Assembly: GCA_034336665.1 (NCBI GenBank) | Contig: CM067570.1 | Coordinates: forward strand, 15,979,502-16,043,501 | Direction of reading: 5' to 3' | DNA from: Luscinia megarhynchos | Taxonomy: Eukaryota; Chordata; Aves; Passeriformes; Turdidae | DNA: 64,000 nt | Shown: positions 14,301-29,300 of the stretch, one piece after another | Numbering within the stretch: the stretch's first letter is position 1 | Layout of the letters: every line of letters starts with the position of its first letter | Made by a program: the position numbers and the translations under genes | The notes under the pieces: generated by a model | Told to the model about the DNA's origin: nothing | Seen by the model: only the letters and a program-made list of their open reading frames with translations | The model's database searches: none

Positions 14301-17300
14301 GTTGTTTAGTTGTTTGGTTTTGGTTTTCTTTTAACAATAAATGTGTAGCAGTTAAAGTATCCACGTAATTTATCTAATAGTATGTAATAATTTAATGGCA
14401 AGTCAACATAAAGGGCAAATAACAAAGAGAGCAGAGAAAACCCAAGAATCTGGATATCTATAGAGGAGAAAGCTCTTGCTAAAGCTGAAATAGAGGCAAA
14501 GAAGAACAAGGCATGGGAAAACAGTGACAAATGCTTTTAAATATTTACTCTCTTACCCTATTTGCTGAGAAATCACATAAAATGATAAAATACATACATA
14601 AATAGAAACATTTATAAAACATTAATTGATTTGGATTAAAATTTTATATTTTTTCATTATAAAAAGTAAGTATATTTTCATTTTTCAGTACACCTTCCAA
14701 GTACACCAATAAAGTTTCTTGAAGATGTTACATAACCCTGTAGAAAGAACTTTCTTTAGATTTCTGCATGACCATGTGTGCACACTGCTACAAGGGTTTA
14801 TTAGCCTAACAGCTGCTTTTTACTCAATTCATTTTCAATTAAAAAGCAAGGCAAAGCACACCTTTGATTTTAGCTGATGTTAGTAATTATGCTCACCTCT
14901 CAAGCAAATATTATTTCACAATGGTAATATCTTTTGCCATGCAATGCTTCATAAAGTTAGAATAGCTCTTGTTAGAGGTATCTTCACACTGTCTAGTAGG
15001 ATTAACTACCTGTTTGTTACTGATACAAGTGCAGATGGGCAGAAATAACCACTGGAAGCATGTTCAAAACTTCGAGGGGTACTGTCGATTTTGTAACAAT
15101 ATCCACCATGTCTTTCCCATCCCTTAAAAGAAATGAACATTATTTTATAGATTATTGTATAGTTGTTAAAAACTTGTCCCCCTTTTGTACCTTCTGTCTG
15201 ATGATCCCTATCATCCCTACAGATCTTTTCTTTCCTACCATGGTTGAAGAGCAGTTATCCTCAAGGTCACTGAAAATGAGGATATCAGATGAGCCAGAAC
15301 ACTGTGTCACTGGCCAGTTTGTCTCATTTCATCTCATTATTAGTCTTTTATTTCATACTATTCACTCCTGGGTGTCCAAAAGACGCCGCCGACTGGTGTA
15401 TGTTCTGCTGGTGTGAGTTCATGCAGCATACCTGCTTGGTCTTATGATTAAATGTTCTAAATAAGCAAGAGAATAAAGAGATAATACACTCTCACAGTCT
15501 TTTCATTAACTGAATGTAACTGTTTTCACATTAGAAAGAAAAGGATCAAAGCTGAGGAACTGCAAGAGGGTTCAGCAAATGTTTTCACAGGGTGTGAAAC
15601 ATCACAAAGTGGAAATTTATCCTGAGCAGAAGTTGCCAGAGTGGATCAAAATACTTATGACCAGTAGCTCAGTGCCTTGAGACTCAATCCTGTGGGGCAT
15701 AGCACTGAGAAGAAGCTGAAGTGCTCTCAAACTGCTGACTACAGCTTGTCAAGAAAACCTTGATGCTCTGCACATTTTTCACCCAGTCAGGACTGTGACA
15801 AAACTTTCTTACACTAATACCACCCAAAAATCTTGAGGGACGAAACACATGGGTCCAAATGAAATAAAAATGTGGCCATCCTCAACTTTTGGAAGTGTTA
15901 AGCTGGAGTCAAGCAGTAATGTCCATAATGGTATGACAAGAATTCTGGATCTGGACACTCTACATCTGGCAAAAGACTGCATCTGACTCCAAACAGTCCA
16001 GCTTCAACCTCCTTGCAATTCAACTGAACTGGTTGTGTTTCTTCATCTCCAAGAAACAAGATAGGAAATTAAAAAAAGGAAGACAATGAGCTAGATAATA
16101 AAGCAGCTTAGAAAAGCGAGATTTTTTTTCCTCCACAGTTTTGAATATAACAGAAATTCAACAAGTTTCCTCTTTTCACACTGAAAAGGAACTGATGACA
16201 AATAAAGTCATACTTTAACACACTTCCTTTTACTACCAGAATGCAGAGCCTCAATGCCTGAAAATATGATGGAATGCCCCAGTTAGATAGCTGTGCTCCT
16301 TGCCATTTGTGTTTGAAAGCAAATGGAATTCTAATGCACGAGTGGAAGAGTTCACCCTCCATGTCAATGAAACTGTTTTTCACCCTGACATTCCATTTCA
16401 ATGTATGAAAACCATGTGTGGGATGAGGCATCATATAACAGCCATTATTTGCACAGATGGTGGACAAAAGGGTTTCACTTTTGATCTAGAAAGAAATAGG
16501 AACTTGGGTCACAATCAGTGATGAAACAACAAGCCATGAAAGGCATCTTGTGAAGGCTTTAAATCTTACATTAAAATTTAGTTTACATACTTTTAAAGCA
16601 AACAGTGAGACTTTTCCAAGGAAAATATGCATGTCTTTAACATGAAAAACTAAAATTACATCTCTATTTGCACCCATATGTTCTGTAGCTGTATTTAGAG
16701 GTTACCTATGTAATTCTATGTTATTAACTTAGTTCCAAAACAACACAAACCCATTTACCTCTGGACAACTTGATTCCAGTTCAGGAGAGACACTATTAAA
16801 TTCCCCCGCTTTTTTGCAGATAAAGAAAGATTTGTCTTCACATTTTTTAATCCTCCAATGTCCCTCCTAAGGAATAAAAAATAGCATATTTGGTATATTC
16901 TCATACTCTCATGGATATCTATACAAACATTAGATTACACTCTTTTCCTCTTTTAACCCTTCACTAAAAAATAAGCACTTTTTCTCACTCCATTTACTTA
17001 TCTTTAGATGGTCCATTTATTTCTACCAACATTGTCAGCAGGAATCTCAAATCAATCATACAAATGGGTTTGTCTCTTTGCATCAGTCTTCAGGATATAA
17101 AGCATCTTAATTAACTAACACCATGGCCATATCAGAGCACTTTTCTCTCTAGCTATCACAACTCTCTGTAAGATTAGTCTCTATATTTGAACAGTCCTTA
17201 TTCAAGATATTACAAACTTTGTATCATATAATTTTCACACATCTGTACATACATTTTGTACCTCCTTTTCCTTTGTATTTTACATTTTCATTTGTTTGCT

Positions 17301-20300
17301 TACACTTGCAAACTGAGTAAAATACAACTTTGGAATCTAAAACCCCCAATTGTTCAAAGTCCTATTTTCTGCTTCCAATAGGTACACACTTTTCCCAATC
17401 ATTGCCTTGGCTTTCTCCTGAGTTAAAGACTGCAACCTGGACCCACTACTTGTAGAGACAATAGAAACTCTTCCTGATAAGAGTTTTCACACTCAGACAA
17501 AACATACTTTGCAAAAGAAATTTTAAATTTCATGTTGTTATGACATTACTCCCTGTTTTACAATCCCTGACTGATCTGGTATCAATCTCCTACTGTCAAC
17601 ATCTATACTTTTATGTGGACCTTAACTACGGTGATTTTGAAAGAGGCTCCATAAAATTTATAGTTATTTACAGCAAGATAGTAGAGGCACAGCTGACAGT
17701 TTTTCAAAACATGAATTTGAAACTTTCAAGAGCAGAACTTAAGCATCATAAATTATGATACACACTACTTGGATTTTAAATTACTTTATCAAAATACCCA
17801 CTCATATTTGTTCTCTTCCATTTGGTAGGCTTTATATATGCAGTATTTTTTACTGAACATAAACTCAAAATCTGTGATTAATTTTCTGTGCATCAGGACT
17901 GCAGAGTTAATTGGTTTCTAAAGACTTCACCACATTTATCATAACATGAATACATTAGGAATCAAAAAAACAAAGTAATATTCCAGGTCATGGTTTAAAA
18001 AAGTATGCACAACAGGAAACAAAATTATTATGAGCTAAAACAAAAGAGCTTAATTCTTTTAAAAAGAAAACTTACAGGCCCTTGTGCTGAAACACAGAGT
18101 TGTCCTGTTCTTTGAAAGGTGTTAGGTTCTTGTCTGTGCCAGTTAGAGAATTTTACTGGGGTGCTATCTGACCACTCAAAAACAACAGGTGTGTTATTAC
18201 TGTATAATCCAATCCATGTCTCTGTTACATTTTCTGTAAAAGAATGAGTTCAGATTTTAATGGTGAAATGATAAAGCCTGTTTTTCCTTTAACATGACAC
18301 CACCATTAAAAATTATTAATGGGACTTTCATAGGAATGTCCTTTTTTCAGGAAAAAATAAAAGTTGTATAAACTTTAGGAAATCTTAGTGAAGAGGCCAT
18401 GTTCTACTACTCTTGAAAACTAAATCATTCAGAAAATAGAATCAACATACGTGATAACATGCTTTAAAATCTTGAAAAATACAAATTAAGAGCATATGCA
18501 CTTTCTTGAAGTGCATGGGGCAGAAAAACCGATATGGGGCAAAAAAACTGACATGGAAATTATTTTCTCATATAATTTTCCACGGCACACTCAGCTTTAA
18601 GTTTCTCTGAGTTATAGGGTCCAGTGGCAGCACAGCTGCAGCCAGCATCTGACAAATACAGAAGAGAGGAGGCTTGCAGTTTGATGTAAAGTCTTGTTTG
18701 ACCAGCTACTACAGGAGAAAAAGCACACAGGCTTTCAGGCATGCAAGCCCTTCTCCTGAAAAGAAGCCTGAAGCAAGCTGGCAAGAAGCAGCACACTGAA
18801 GCTAAATACAAGTTGAGAACAATTACATCTATCCATTACAGCATCCCTGCAAATAATGGTATTTGTTATCTATGGAGGGTATCGAGGTGAGGAAGATGAT
18901 GGAGGTTAATCTCTTCATCTCCACAAGTCACTGTGCCCCAGCTCTGCAAGAAAAACTCACAACCGAACTGTGCAGCTCTGCCAGCACACTGGTGTCAGTG
19001 GCAGGCAAAAAATATTCACTTTTCTTTGCTGCTGTTATGACAACAAAAATATTGGCATTGCTGCATCAAAGAGCTTTTGTTCATTAAGTTCCTTGTGTAA
19101 TTCTGCTACCTCTTAGGACAATGTGAACTACCAGAAGTGCTTTGATACGCCCTGTTGACATCAAAGGGGACTCTGCCCTCATAGTAACAGCAGCAATTTT
19201 GCAGTGTGGATCAGGCCAGCTTGCAAGCAAAAGATAAACTGAGTTGGTTTTGCTCCTAAGCACAACTCTAGTATAAGGTTGATGACTGAGTATTTTGCAA
19301 CAGTTTGTAAGGCACCAGGCAAGAAAAGGAAAGGACAAAAGCTAGCATGTTTACTAGGGCCTCACTGTGTCTGCTTCGTGGAGTCAGATCTTTGTTTTAA
19401 GAATGGTTATTGGAAAAGGCATTTTTAAGACTCCTAGAATGGGCACACAAGGTGATTTCTTTTCACACTTAAACTCCCCAAACTCACCACTTCTGAGCAA
19501 GTTAAGGAGCAGCTCTTCATCTGCCATGGAGGATATACTAATGAGCCTGCTATTTTCACTTTGGCACGAGAGAGAAGCATCGTTCCAGCTCTTCTCCTCC
19601 TTATGAAGTCTGTAGCAGTTGCGATTGTGTGGGTACCAACCAGCGCCACAACGAGTGGCAGAATACTTCCATGTATCTTCAAATGAGCACACAAAGTTCA
19701 AATACATTAGAATTGCCAAGCTTATGCTGTGCTCATAACACATTCAGAGATTTCATTTTTAACCCTTCAAATGCTGAAAACAGTTTTCCAGGATGACTTG
19801 AGCAGGCCAAAACCCCTGCTCTACGGATCATCACCGACCAAGCAAACTGAAATTTCCTCCACTTTATTCGATGATTGAACCGCTTGGGCTGCTGGACTAG
19901 TGCAAACACTAATTCACTTTAAAACACAGTTTATCTCCCTTATTACCTTTGAACCTGGTTCAAAGACAGATAAAGCTTTTTCAGATGTATTACCTACAGA
20001 AAGTTTGGATTGTCTTTCCCTACTACCTGAAACAAGCTGCTAAACCTTCTTTAAATTACTAGGAGAGAGTTGAACCCAGCTCTTATAAAACCAAAAATTT
20101 ATGTTAGAATAAACTAAATTCTGTTTTTAACTTTCTTACAGAGCAAGAGCCTGAGTTATTCTATGCACTATATATCCTATACTCATTGTATAAACACTTG
20201 AAGTATGTGTACAACACTTTTTTGGTGTATCAAAAGTACAGAACATCATAAAAACCCCTGCAAATTTTGTGCTGCATTTATACAACTTTCTTCCCAGCGT

Positions 20301-23300
20301 GCCACTGGTTAATTCCATTCACACTTAAAACCTATTCTGCAGCTCATAAGTGTGGCTCTCATTGTAATATAAAAGAGAATGAGCATTCTGATGGTGTAAG
20401 GAATTGAGTAAATGCTATTTGTATTAAAATTGTTTGTTCTAAGACTCTCAACATGCTTTCAAAGACTGAATTTAAACAGAAGTGTTATTACATCAATTAA
20501 AGTAAATTGTATTCAACTTGAACTAGCAAACCCACACATTTAGTGCAGCTGTGACCCTGTTCTGCTGACTTTAAAGCCAGGTGGCTTCTCGTGCTCTCCT
20601 TGCACACCCACAAATAGTATCACTGAGACACTCACCCAGTGTTTCATGCTCTGTCTTATTTAAATATTTTTTGCATACAAAAGGCAATCCAGATTCACAC
20701 AGATAACTGTTCCAGCCAAACTTCAATCTTGGATTAATCACTGCACAAAGATTTTCTTTAAAACGGTGATCAGAGACATCTGCAAACACATTTTTGAGAA
20801 GCACAAAATTACAAAACAACAGTTCTTAGTTGTCAAATGGTGTTGTAAGGTTCTCTGCAACTTCTTGAGTTAATGTATAAACATCCCTGCACATCCAAAC
20901 AGCTAGTAATATTTTACCAGTACTATGGACAGTTGAACATTTACAATTAATTACATGTGTGGCAAGGCCTTCTTGGCTGCTGCTCTCAGATGAGAGGCTG
21001 AAACAAGCTCGAGTGTCTATAATTGCTGGTAGACAGACTTCAAAATGTAGCAAATAAAGTCACAAAACTCATGTTAATGTGCTAATTATAATTACAGCTT
21101 GTTAACATAAACAAATTGAAACTCCTTTCCTCCATGAAAGTAACTCCAGTTTTTAAATATGCAACTGGAATCTTAAAAACATATTTAAGAGTAAATGACA
21201 AAAGGACTAGACCATTAATGCTCTGAACAGATCAATCTTACTTGATACTACAGCCCTAGAAGAGCTTTCAGTTCATGATTATAAATAAATATTTCTCCAA
21301 AAAAACCGTGCACTCATTCACTTAATTCAACTTTCAAACACAGCTGTAGGAAGAGCAGTGCTGTATCAAGCTGCAGTTATAGAGAGCATATAATTAAGCT
21401 GCTATAGCATATATGCAAGAGGAACATCAAGTACTTGCTCTCCAGTTCACAAACACTAGTGGTGCTCCATCTGACCACTGCCAGCCAGCATCTTCATCCA
21501 GGCGATTCAGGCCCATCCACAGCATCACGTCTGTGGAATTTAACTGCCCTGAAACAGAAAAAATAAACAAAGTAACACCAAGCTTTCCCCAAGCTTTAAA
21601 ATATCTACAGGCAAAGACCCGCTATCCTGACTTGTTAAAATTGGAATAAAACAAAACTTCAAAGCAATCTCCAGAAAGTTCAGGCTGATTGGCTTTTTTT
21701 CCTGTCCTTAGAAAAAGTTGTTACTTTGTTAATCAACACAGAGATGAAAAGGAGTAAACTCAGAAACCTGAAATCCTTCAAAACCACTCACTCTGCAAAC
21801 CCTTCCTGCAGAAGTTGTTGCTGACCTTAGAAGTTAAATCTAGAATAAGCAGCTACATCAATGCTAGCCTGTTTACATAAACACTAGTCTGCTTCAGCTT
21901 TTCATAAACCAAACAACTTTCAGAAATCTTTACAGCCTTGCAGACATACCAAAAAGTTAGTGAAATAATTTTAAAAACTTCCTGTTAGCTTATATCCTTC
22001 AATTGAAAACCAGCAATAGTGGGAAGCAATGCACAAGAAATCTGAGGCAATCTTTGCATCAGAGCTCCACCACCCATTCCTCCACTTGATTTTCTGTACT
22101 CACACTAAAGCACCCATGAAAACCCTGCTTTCAGAAGGCTCTGCACAGTTTGCCTGAGACATTTGCTCCAAGGGGAAAAGCAAACTGCTTATCAGAGAAG
22201 GAGTACCATCCATTTATAAAGCAGGCATTTTTTCTGTACAGGACAGTTACTTTAAGCCTGCAGAAATGTTCCTGCCATTGCCATTTGGTGAAGTCCAGCC
22301 TAAAAAGAAAACCTAACAGGAGAAGGGGACACCAAGGTACACTGCAGAGAAGGTAACACATGTATAATACTCCAGAGTAAACATACACACTCCATAAGCA
22401 CAGCTGCAGGATGAATGGGAATCTCTGTGGGGAGGAAGAATTGAGAAAATTACACCCTCACATAACCCATAGCACCACTTCTGAACTTCAGCTTATTAAG
22501 GTGGGAACTCCCCTTCATCCTTGCTCTTTCCAATAGCTCTGCTGAGGTGTGTTACACGACAAAGCCACGCAGGGTACTGGGCTCCAAAGCTTACCCCTTT
22601 GCACGGGTAAGTAAGAAATCTAACTACAGGTTTCCTACAGGTACCAGAGAAACGTCTACTCACTGCTTAAGTCACTGATGTAGTTCTGCTCCTCGGGGCT
22701 GGTGACACTGAGCAGGTCCCCCCCCTGCAGCTGGCAGGCAGCCCGAGCCTCACGCCAGCTCAGCACGGACGCCACGTTGAACTGGTAGCAGACCTGTGTG
22801 TTGGGGCTCCTCTTCCAAAAGATGCCACAGCCACTCTCTACTCAAAAACAGACTCATCACCAACTGCCCAAGACTCCAAACCAATCAGAACTACAACACC
22901 TCGAACAATTTGAATTCATTAATGACAGCAGTATCCCAAAGGAAGAATGGTTATGATTGCCTTTCCTGCTCCTTTGAGGCACGTGGGGAAATAGGGCACT
23001 AATAAATAAAATGTTCCAAATTTCATATGGTTGATAAAATACTTGGGAGCTGATCTGCAGCTGGTGGTGATTTTCACAGCTCTCATGAAGCCAACACAGC
23101 TACATTTTAATTGATTCTGGCTAATAATTTGTTTCTAAAGCTGAATGTTGAAGTACTCAAACTGTGAACACCTCACCCAGCTTGTGGAGCAACACTCACT
23201 GGATCTCCTTGGACCTCGGACCATCTATTTTAACTGCTGCCCAGAAACACCCACTACAAAGACACATTTACAGCTGGTTTTAGGATGCTTTGGAACGATC

Positions 23301-26300
23301 TGAAATGTAGCTTGAGCAGGAAAAGCTTTTCCAAACCACTTCCTCTGACAGAAGACACTATTTAACTTATTTACATAATGAGCTCAAATGTTCAGAAAGA
23401 TTATACATCCAAAATCTTTTCAACAGCAAGTATTTTTAAAGCTATTGCTTTTTAGCATTTTAGGCCCAAGATATATCCAAGCAGTGCACAGAAGAAAAGG
23501 AATGTGCAAGATGCAATGCAGTCAAAAGCAGAAGGTGACTTTGCAGGAGGAGCCCTTAGGTTATGTGCTCCACAAAAGCTGCTGTGTATCACTGGGACAG
23601 AGGGGTTTGGCTGCATGCTGAGGTCAATAGGCTGCACAAAAAAAGGTCCTTCTGCTAACAGAAGGGAAGTAATCCAAAACTAGACTGTGTCCTAGTATTA
23701 CTAATAAAGAACAAACTCTTGGAAGGGGGAGAGAGAAGACAAGCAACATCTTACCAGCTTTTGGGCAAAACCCCCATTTTTCATCTTGTTCATAGTGAGT
23801 TGTTGTGGCACACCACTCAGAATCTTTTCCATCTCTAGTACACTCATAATACCACTTGTTGTTATATTTAAATGGAAAAACGCATGGGAAACCAAAAGAA
23901 TTTCCCAGCAAGGTGTATGTTTCTGGGGGAAAAAAAAGCAGATATTAAAAGAATGCAGACCACAAAAAAATTTTTTTGTCCCCATATGCTATTATTCCTA
24001 TTTTTATCAGCAGTGATAAAAATAAAATGTCTGAAGTGACTTTCAAATTTTAATTTATAATTGATAATGCAGCATTACATTAGCAGCATAACTTCACTAA
24101 ATAGAATGTTGAAATAAGAACTTACAAAATTTTTTACCATGAGGCACATTCTTGTAACTTACTCCATTCACAAAATAAAATCCCAAACAAAAGCAAAACC
24201 CCCAAAATCTGATCAATAAACACAAAGTCTGCATTTACATTTCAGAACAACCATTCAAAACAACAGTTAGTTAAATCAGCACTCAGATGCAAATTCTACT
24301 TATTTATTAGTCTATGACAGACTAGTAATTTAACATTAATCCCCTGCATCTCCCACTCTTTATAAAGCAGATTTTTAATGTGTTTTCCACCCTCTTTGTC
24401 ATTCTTTGGGAACGGAGATGTACATGACAAAGGAATATTAAATGGAATTTCTAAAATAAGTTTTTATCCCATGGAGAATAATAACATAGCAAAAGAATTG
24501 ATGCTCCATACATCTGTTACCATAATCAATGCCTCACAAAATATTTAAATATTTTCCTATTGTACTGTGAGAACCAAAATACTGAGAGAATCCAGTGCAA
24601 CTCAAATCTGTAAAAGCTTTACCTCAGTAAGTGCCTCCTAAACCTCAGAGCTTCTAAAAAAGGTCAAAGAACCACAATCACTCTTTGAATTAAATTGTTT
24701 TATCAAAGATTCAACATTGCCAGCTTTAAGACCAAAGTCCTTCAACTACAGAATCAGTACATACTGCCAGGTTCCTAGAGGCTCCTAGAGTTAATGGCTG
24801 GCTGTGCACAAAGAGCAGTTTACATTGTAAATCCCCTTCTGATGTGAATGAACAGAAAATATAAGGAATAGGTCAAAAAATAAATCAGGATTGCTGTTCT
24901 GTCTGCCTGCTACCACATTGCCACTGAGGGATTACCTGAGTCCTGGCAAGAAACCAAATTCAATTGCTAGAGACCTCTTACCACAGCTACATAGATTTTA
25001 TTTTTTTTTCTTTGAAGGTATCTGCCCCTCACACACCTTGCTTGGTGAACTAACAGACTGGCTTGCCTTCACATGTGCATGAGTTGTGGCAGAAGGTGGA
25101 AAACAGAACCTGAAAGTGAAAGCAATTTTGCCAACACAATTAAACACTTTGGTCCTGAAATTAGGCTAGAAGTGCCTGCCTAATGCTGATCCTCTCCTCA
25201 CCTCTCTGAGATGCTGCAGTAATAGGGCTAAACCAGGTTTACTTTCACTGTGTTAAAGTGTGTATGACATCTCATGGATTTAAATATTTTCTGTCTGGTC
25301 TTAAGTACAGATTCAATCAGGTTTTAAAAAAGAAGTTGGGCACTGTAGTACTTTCCCAGTTATCACAGTTCCCAAAGAAGGAGCTGGGTGAGAGCAGAGC
25401 TACACCTTCAGTGGAAACCACTAAGACCAGACCTGGAACACAAACACCCAGTTCAAGTAGGGCAAATCAACAACTTCAGTCTGAGACAGTGTGCAAACAT
25501 CAGGCCTCCCACTCTGCAGAAATGCTGAGGAAGGGGTAAAGGTACAGGCTGTCTGTTCCTGTTTGAAGTCAGTGGGTTTGTCTTAGTCCTTAAACCTGGA
25601 AAACTGTTCAGGTCTGCAGAACTGATGTACATTGCTACACCTTCACTAGCTGAACAGCATGGCTTATCAAAATTCTGATCTCTGTTTCAAAGTTTGGCAT
25701 GTTCAGAGTCCAGGTGTTGAAAATGCTGCAGACATTGGTCCATGCACACTGCAATTACAGACTGATTTTCAGTGACAGGAACTCCAAATCCCTTTCTTAT
25801 CTCTCTTTGGGTTTATCTGATAATGGAAGCTGCAGGACAGGAAACAGCAAATCCTTAGTAATCCTTTTAATTTTACAGGTGATTTGAAATGAGCATTTCG
25901 TGGTTTGTCAGGATACTGGTGGGTTTGGGGGTCAATTTAAAGAAAGAGTATCAATTGTGTGGTATGCTCATCTCAACCACTGCACATAAAAAAACCCCAC
26001 AAACTTTGAGTCCCAAGCCAAAACAGAGACTGGAGGGGATCCTGAGCACCTGACTTCCCTCCACTAGAACTTCTGAAACTTTTCCCAGCTATACTTTCCA
26101 TGACAAAATTTCATTCTTACCTTCAAATGGGTGTTCACAAAGGTCTTCATCATAGGACATATACTGTTTCCATTGACAAGCAGAGTTTTTTTTGGCCACG
26201 ACATGTTTATTGTTTTCAACTGCTAATTTGTACTCTGAAACACCAACTAACTCTCTTCCATCACAGCTCCACCGTAAGGAGTACTGAGTTGAATCACACT

Positions 26301-29300
26301 CCAGCATGGTCAGTGGCTGCTCTGGGTTGCTGATGTTCAGCCCGAGGCAGGTGCTGCTGCCTATGTTGAAAAGACGACGGCTGGACACCCATTTCCACAG
26401 CATCTCCTCTGAGAGCTGGCCACACTCCTCCAGAGCAAGGCCAGCTCTGCCCACCTTAATGCACAAGCTGGAATTTTCACTCTGGATAATAAATATCCCT
26501 TTATCTGTAGGGGGAAGAAAACACAACAAACTTTCAGTCTGTAGAATGCTACTATTATTAATTAAGTAGTATTAAAAGATGAATGTTTTAAGTGCAGCTA
26601 TTTAGGAAGAAAACTGAAAATATTCATCACTCAACACTCCGAAAAAACTAAGGAGTACTGGTCTAAATTTACTGCCAGCTGATTTTTCTAAACATGTGGA
26701 CTAGCTGAAACCTCACAAAAATAAAACCAGGAAATATTTCTCGAGTTGGATAGCCAAAAATAACCCCAAACAAAAACAAGAGGTGCCCAAAAACATTGGT
26801 CATGTCTAAAGAAAAAAGCCACTGATCACCAAGACAGAATAAAGGTCACAGTAATGGAGCAATAGGTGAAGTAATACAAGAAGTCATGCTCTATACTGCA
26901 AAATAATTCCCAATGCACATTGGAGAGTGCAATTAAAGTAAAAGCTAAATATTTTAAGACTGACATTACCATATTCATTCTTTACTCTGCAACTGCAGAG
27001 AAAGAAAGAAAATAAGTTGCATTGTCAATAGGACACAAATAGCAGGATTTGCCTATACCATTAGAACTGGTGGCCAAGGGTTAAAGTCTTTCTTTCCTAT
27101 TTGATACATATTGTTCAACCATCTGTGACTACCCTCCACAAGGGCAGATGCTGTGGGGCTAGCCTGACATCCCAGATTTTTTGGAATCACATAGAAGTTC
27201 AGTGAAGTATGTGACATCATATTAGAAGTATGCGAAAAAAGTCAGCTGTTTATTGTCTTGGGAGCAAAAGTTTAACTGATCATATAGACTGAAAAAAAAA
27301 GAAGGCAGCTGAGGAACTGAAAATCAGCAAAATGTAAGCCTGTAACAGATCAGCAACTTGATTCACTCAGAAATCCAATGGTAAATAATCCAGGGAGTTC
27401 TGCTCACGTATGTGAGATATTTATTTTACACCTCAGGAGATTATGTGTTGAGAACCTGAGCAGCACTTCCATTTTGCCTTCAAATTTTACAGTGATAATT
27501 TCTGCCACGCATGCTTTCAAGTTTCTGTAATTCACTACACCTAGCATACTGAAGCACTAACTATGATAATAAAAAATCCCTCTCAAATTGACATAGCCCA
27601 CAGATAAAATATGAGATGCAGAGGTCCAGATGCTGTGTCTGAGTTTAGTGCATAGAGCTTAGGTGTGGCCCTAAAAAAGGAAGATGTTTCAAGCAGGACC
27701 ATGACAGTGCTGTACAACAGGAGATCAGCTCAACAATGTAATGTGCATACAACAAACAGAACAGAGAGGATATGGATTATGGAGAGATTTTTGGTTACAG
27801 ATTCTGCATAGAACACATAATGACTTACAGAGAGGTGGCAGTGCAGATTGTGGCACTAACAGTGGCTGTTTCCCCCATGGCTATAGAGACTGGCACTCTG
27901 CTGGAGCAGGAGCCAGTCCTTCTGACTGGCAGCAGGTGAAAACCAGCCTGATACACGAAATTGTCAAGCAATTCAAGCACTTGGCAGCTTCCTACATTAA
28001 GTCCTTAACCATTTAGGAGTGAGCAAGTTTCCTTTGACCCATGATAACTCTTACAGCTCTCAGGTGTTTGAGCTCACCGAAAACCCATCAGACACTATGA
28101 CAGATACACAGACTGGTCCTTTGCTTTCGAGTTTTCCATGCAGTTTTGCAGTTTGTACTGGTTTCACCCTTCTTATCCAACCCAGTCCTGGGCAACACAG
28201 GTGTCTCTATCTATATGGCCAGAAAGAGTTTCTGCCTCTCATGCTAAGTGCATGTCTTTTCCACAGCAGTCTTAACTTTGCTGACCAGAAAATACACTGC
28301 TAATTTGCTAGATAACTAAAAACTGGGATGTTAGCACTAGTAAACACTGATTAATTGAGGTTAATTCACCTGGAGTTTGATGAAGTTTATCCATGTCCAC
28401 AGCACACAGCATCTCCCATACAGCACCTTCCTGGGGTGAGGGGAGCAAGACCACAACCCAAAGGTGAAGGATTCTCAACCTTTGAAAGCCTTTATCTGTA
28501 AGGCTCTTAAGAGTTGCAATGACTGCTGTGAAAAGATAAGGCTCTTTCCTAGAGTACACAAATAACGCATCTGAATGATCTCTGTGAATAACGTCCCTTT
28601 TTCATTCTGAGGCAACTTGTGCCAAGAACAGCCAGACCATAATTCTTGAGCCCCCTTCCAAATGTGGTTTCCATTCCCCACATACAAAATGCAATTGGCA
28701 AGAGAGCTGTGCTGGCCTGAAGGCTGCCAGGGAACAGCCAGCTCACCGCACAAGTAAGATGTGAGAGATGGCAGGCTCAGTGACAGCTCCATGAGCTCCA
28801 GCTCAGCTCTGTCTTCAAGTGGAGCAATGAGACAACTGGAGCAACATCAAGCCTGGGAATGCCTCCAGGCTCACCTCCTTTCAGCTTGCAAAGCTACACC
28901 ATCCGTTTTACAGCTGGTCACAGAGATGGATTTCGTTACAAAGCTCCTGGTGTAGAGAGAGGTCTGTGCCCAAAGTCCTGCAGATGAAGAGCTGCAACGG
29001 AGCTCTGTGGCCTCAGAGGACCCGAAGAGGAAAGGAGATGATCCATGCTTTAGAAACTGAATGGGTGAAGTCTTTAGAATAGATGCACTTCTCTACATCC
29101 ACTCCCCTCCACACAAGGACAAAGTGATAAGAAACACATTCCCAGAAGAGAAGCCTGGGACTGATGTGCAGTCCCAGATGAAGAGCTAATTGCTGACCAG
29201 TACCTCCAAGTTCCTGTTTACTTGGGCTCAACACAGCTAATCGGGAATAAACGGCTGGGACAAAACTAGGCGAACAAGATAGCTTCATTTCCTTCCTCCT

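Larger units (their letters stand above)
16867..22663 (-). other. PLA2R1 introns 8 to 4 between exons 9 and 4
   Basis: Introns at 16867-18075, 18234-19487, 19677-20635, 20780-21434 and 21549-22663. All are AT-rich, with ordinary acceptors and donors at the exon edges. No repeat family, RNA gene or extra exon recognised. Confidence 0.5.

Noticed and set aside
16108..16521. Frames of 73-119 codons on both strands in PLA2R1 intron 9
   Set aside because: No similarity to the lectin domains or any family, and no splice phase needs an exon here.
23452..23637. Possible additional exon upstream of CTLD1
   Set aside because: Exons 3 and 4 already join in phase with human-like spacing, and the translation has no lectin or FNII pattern.
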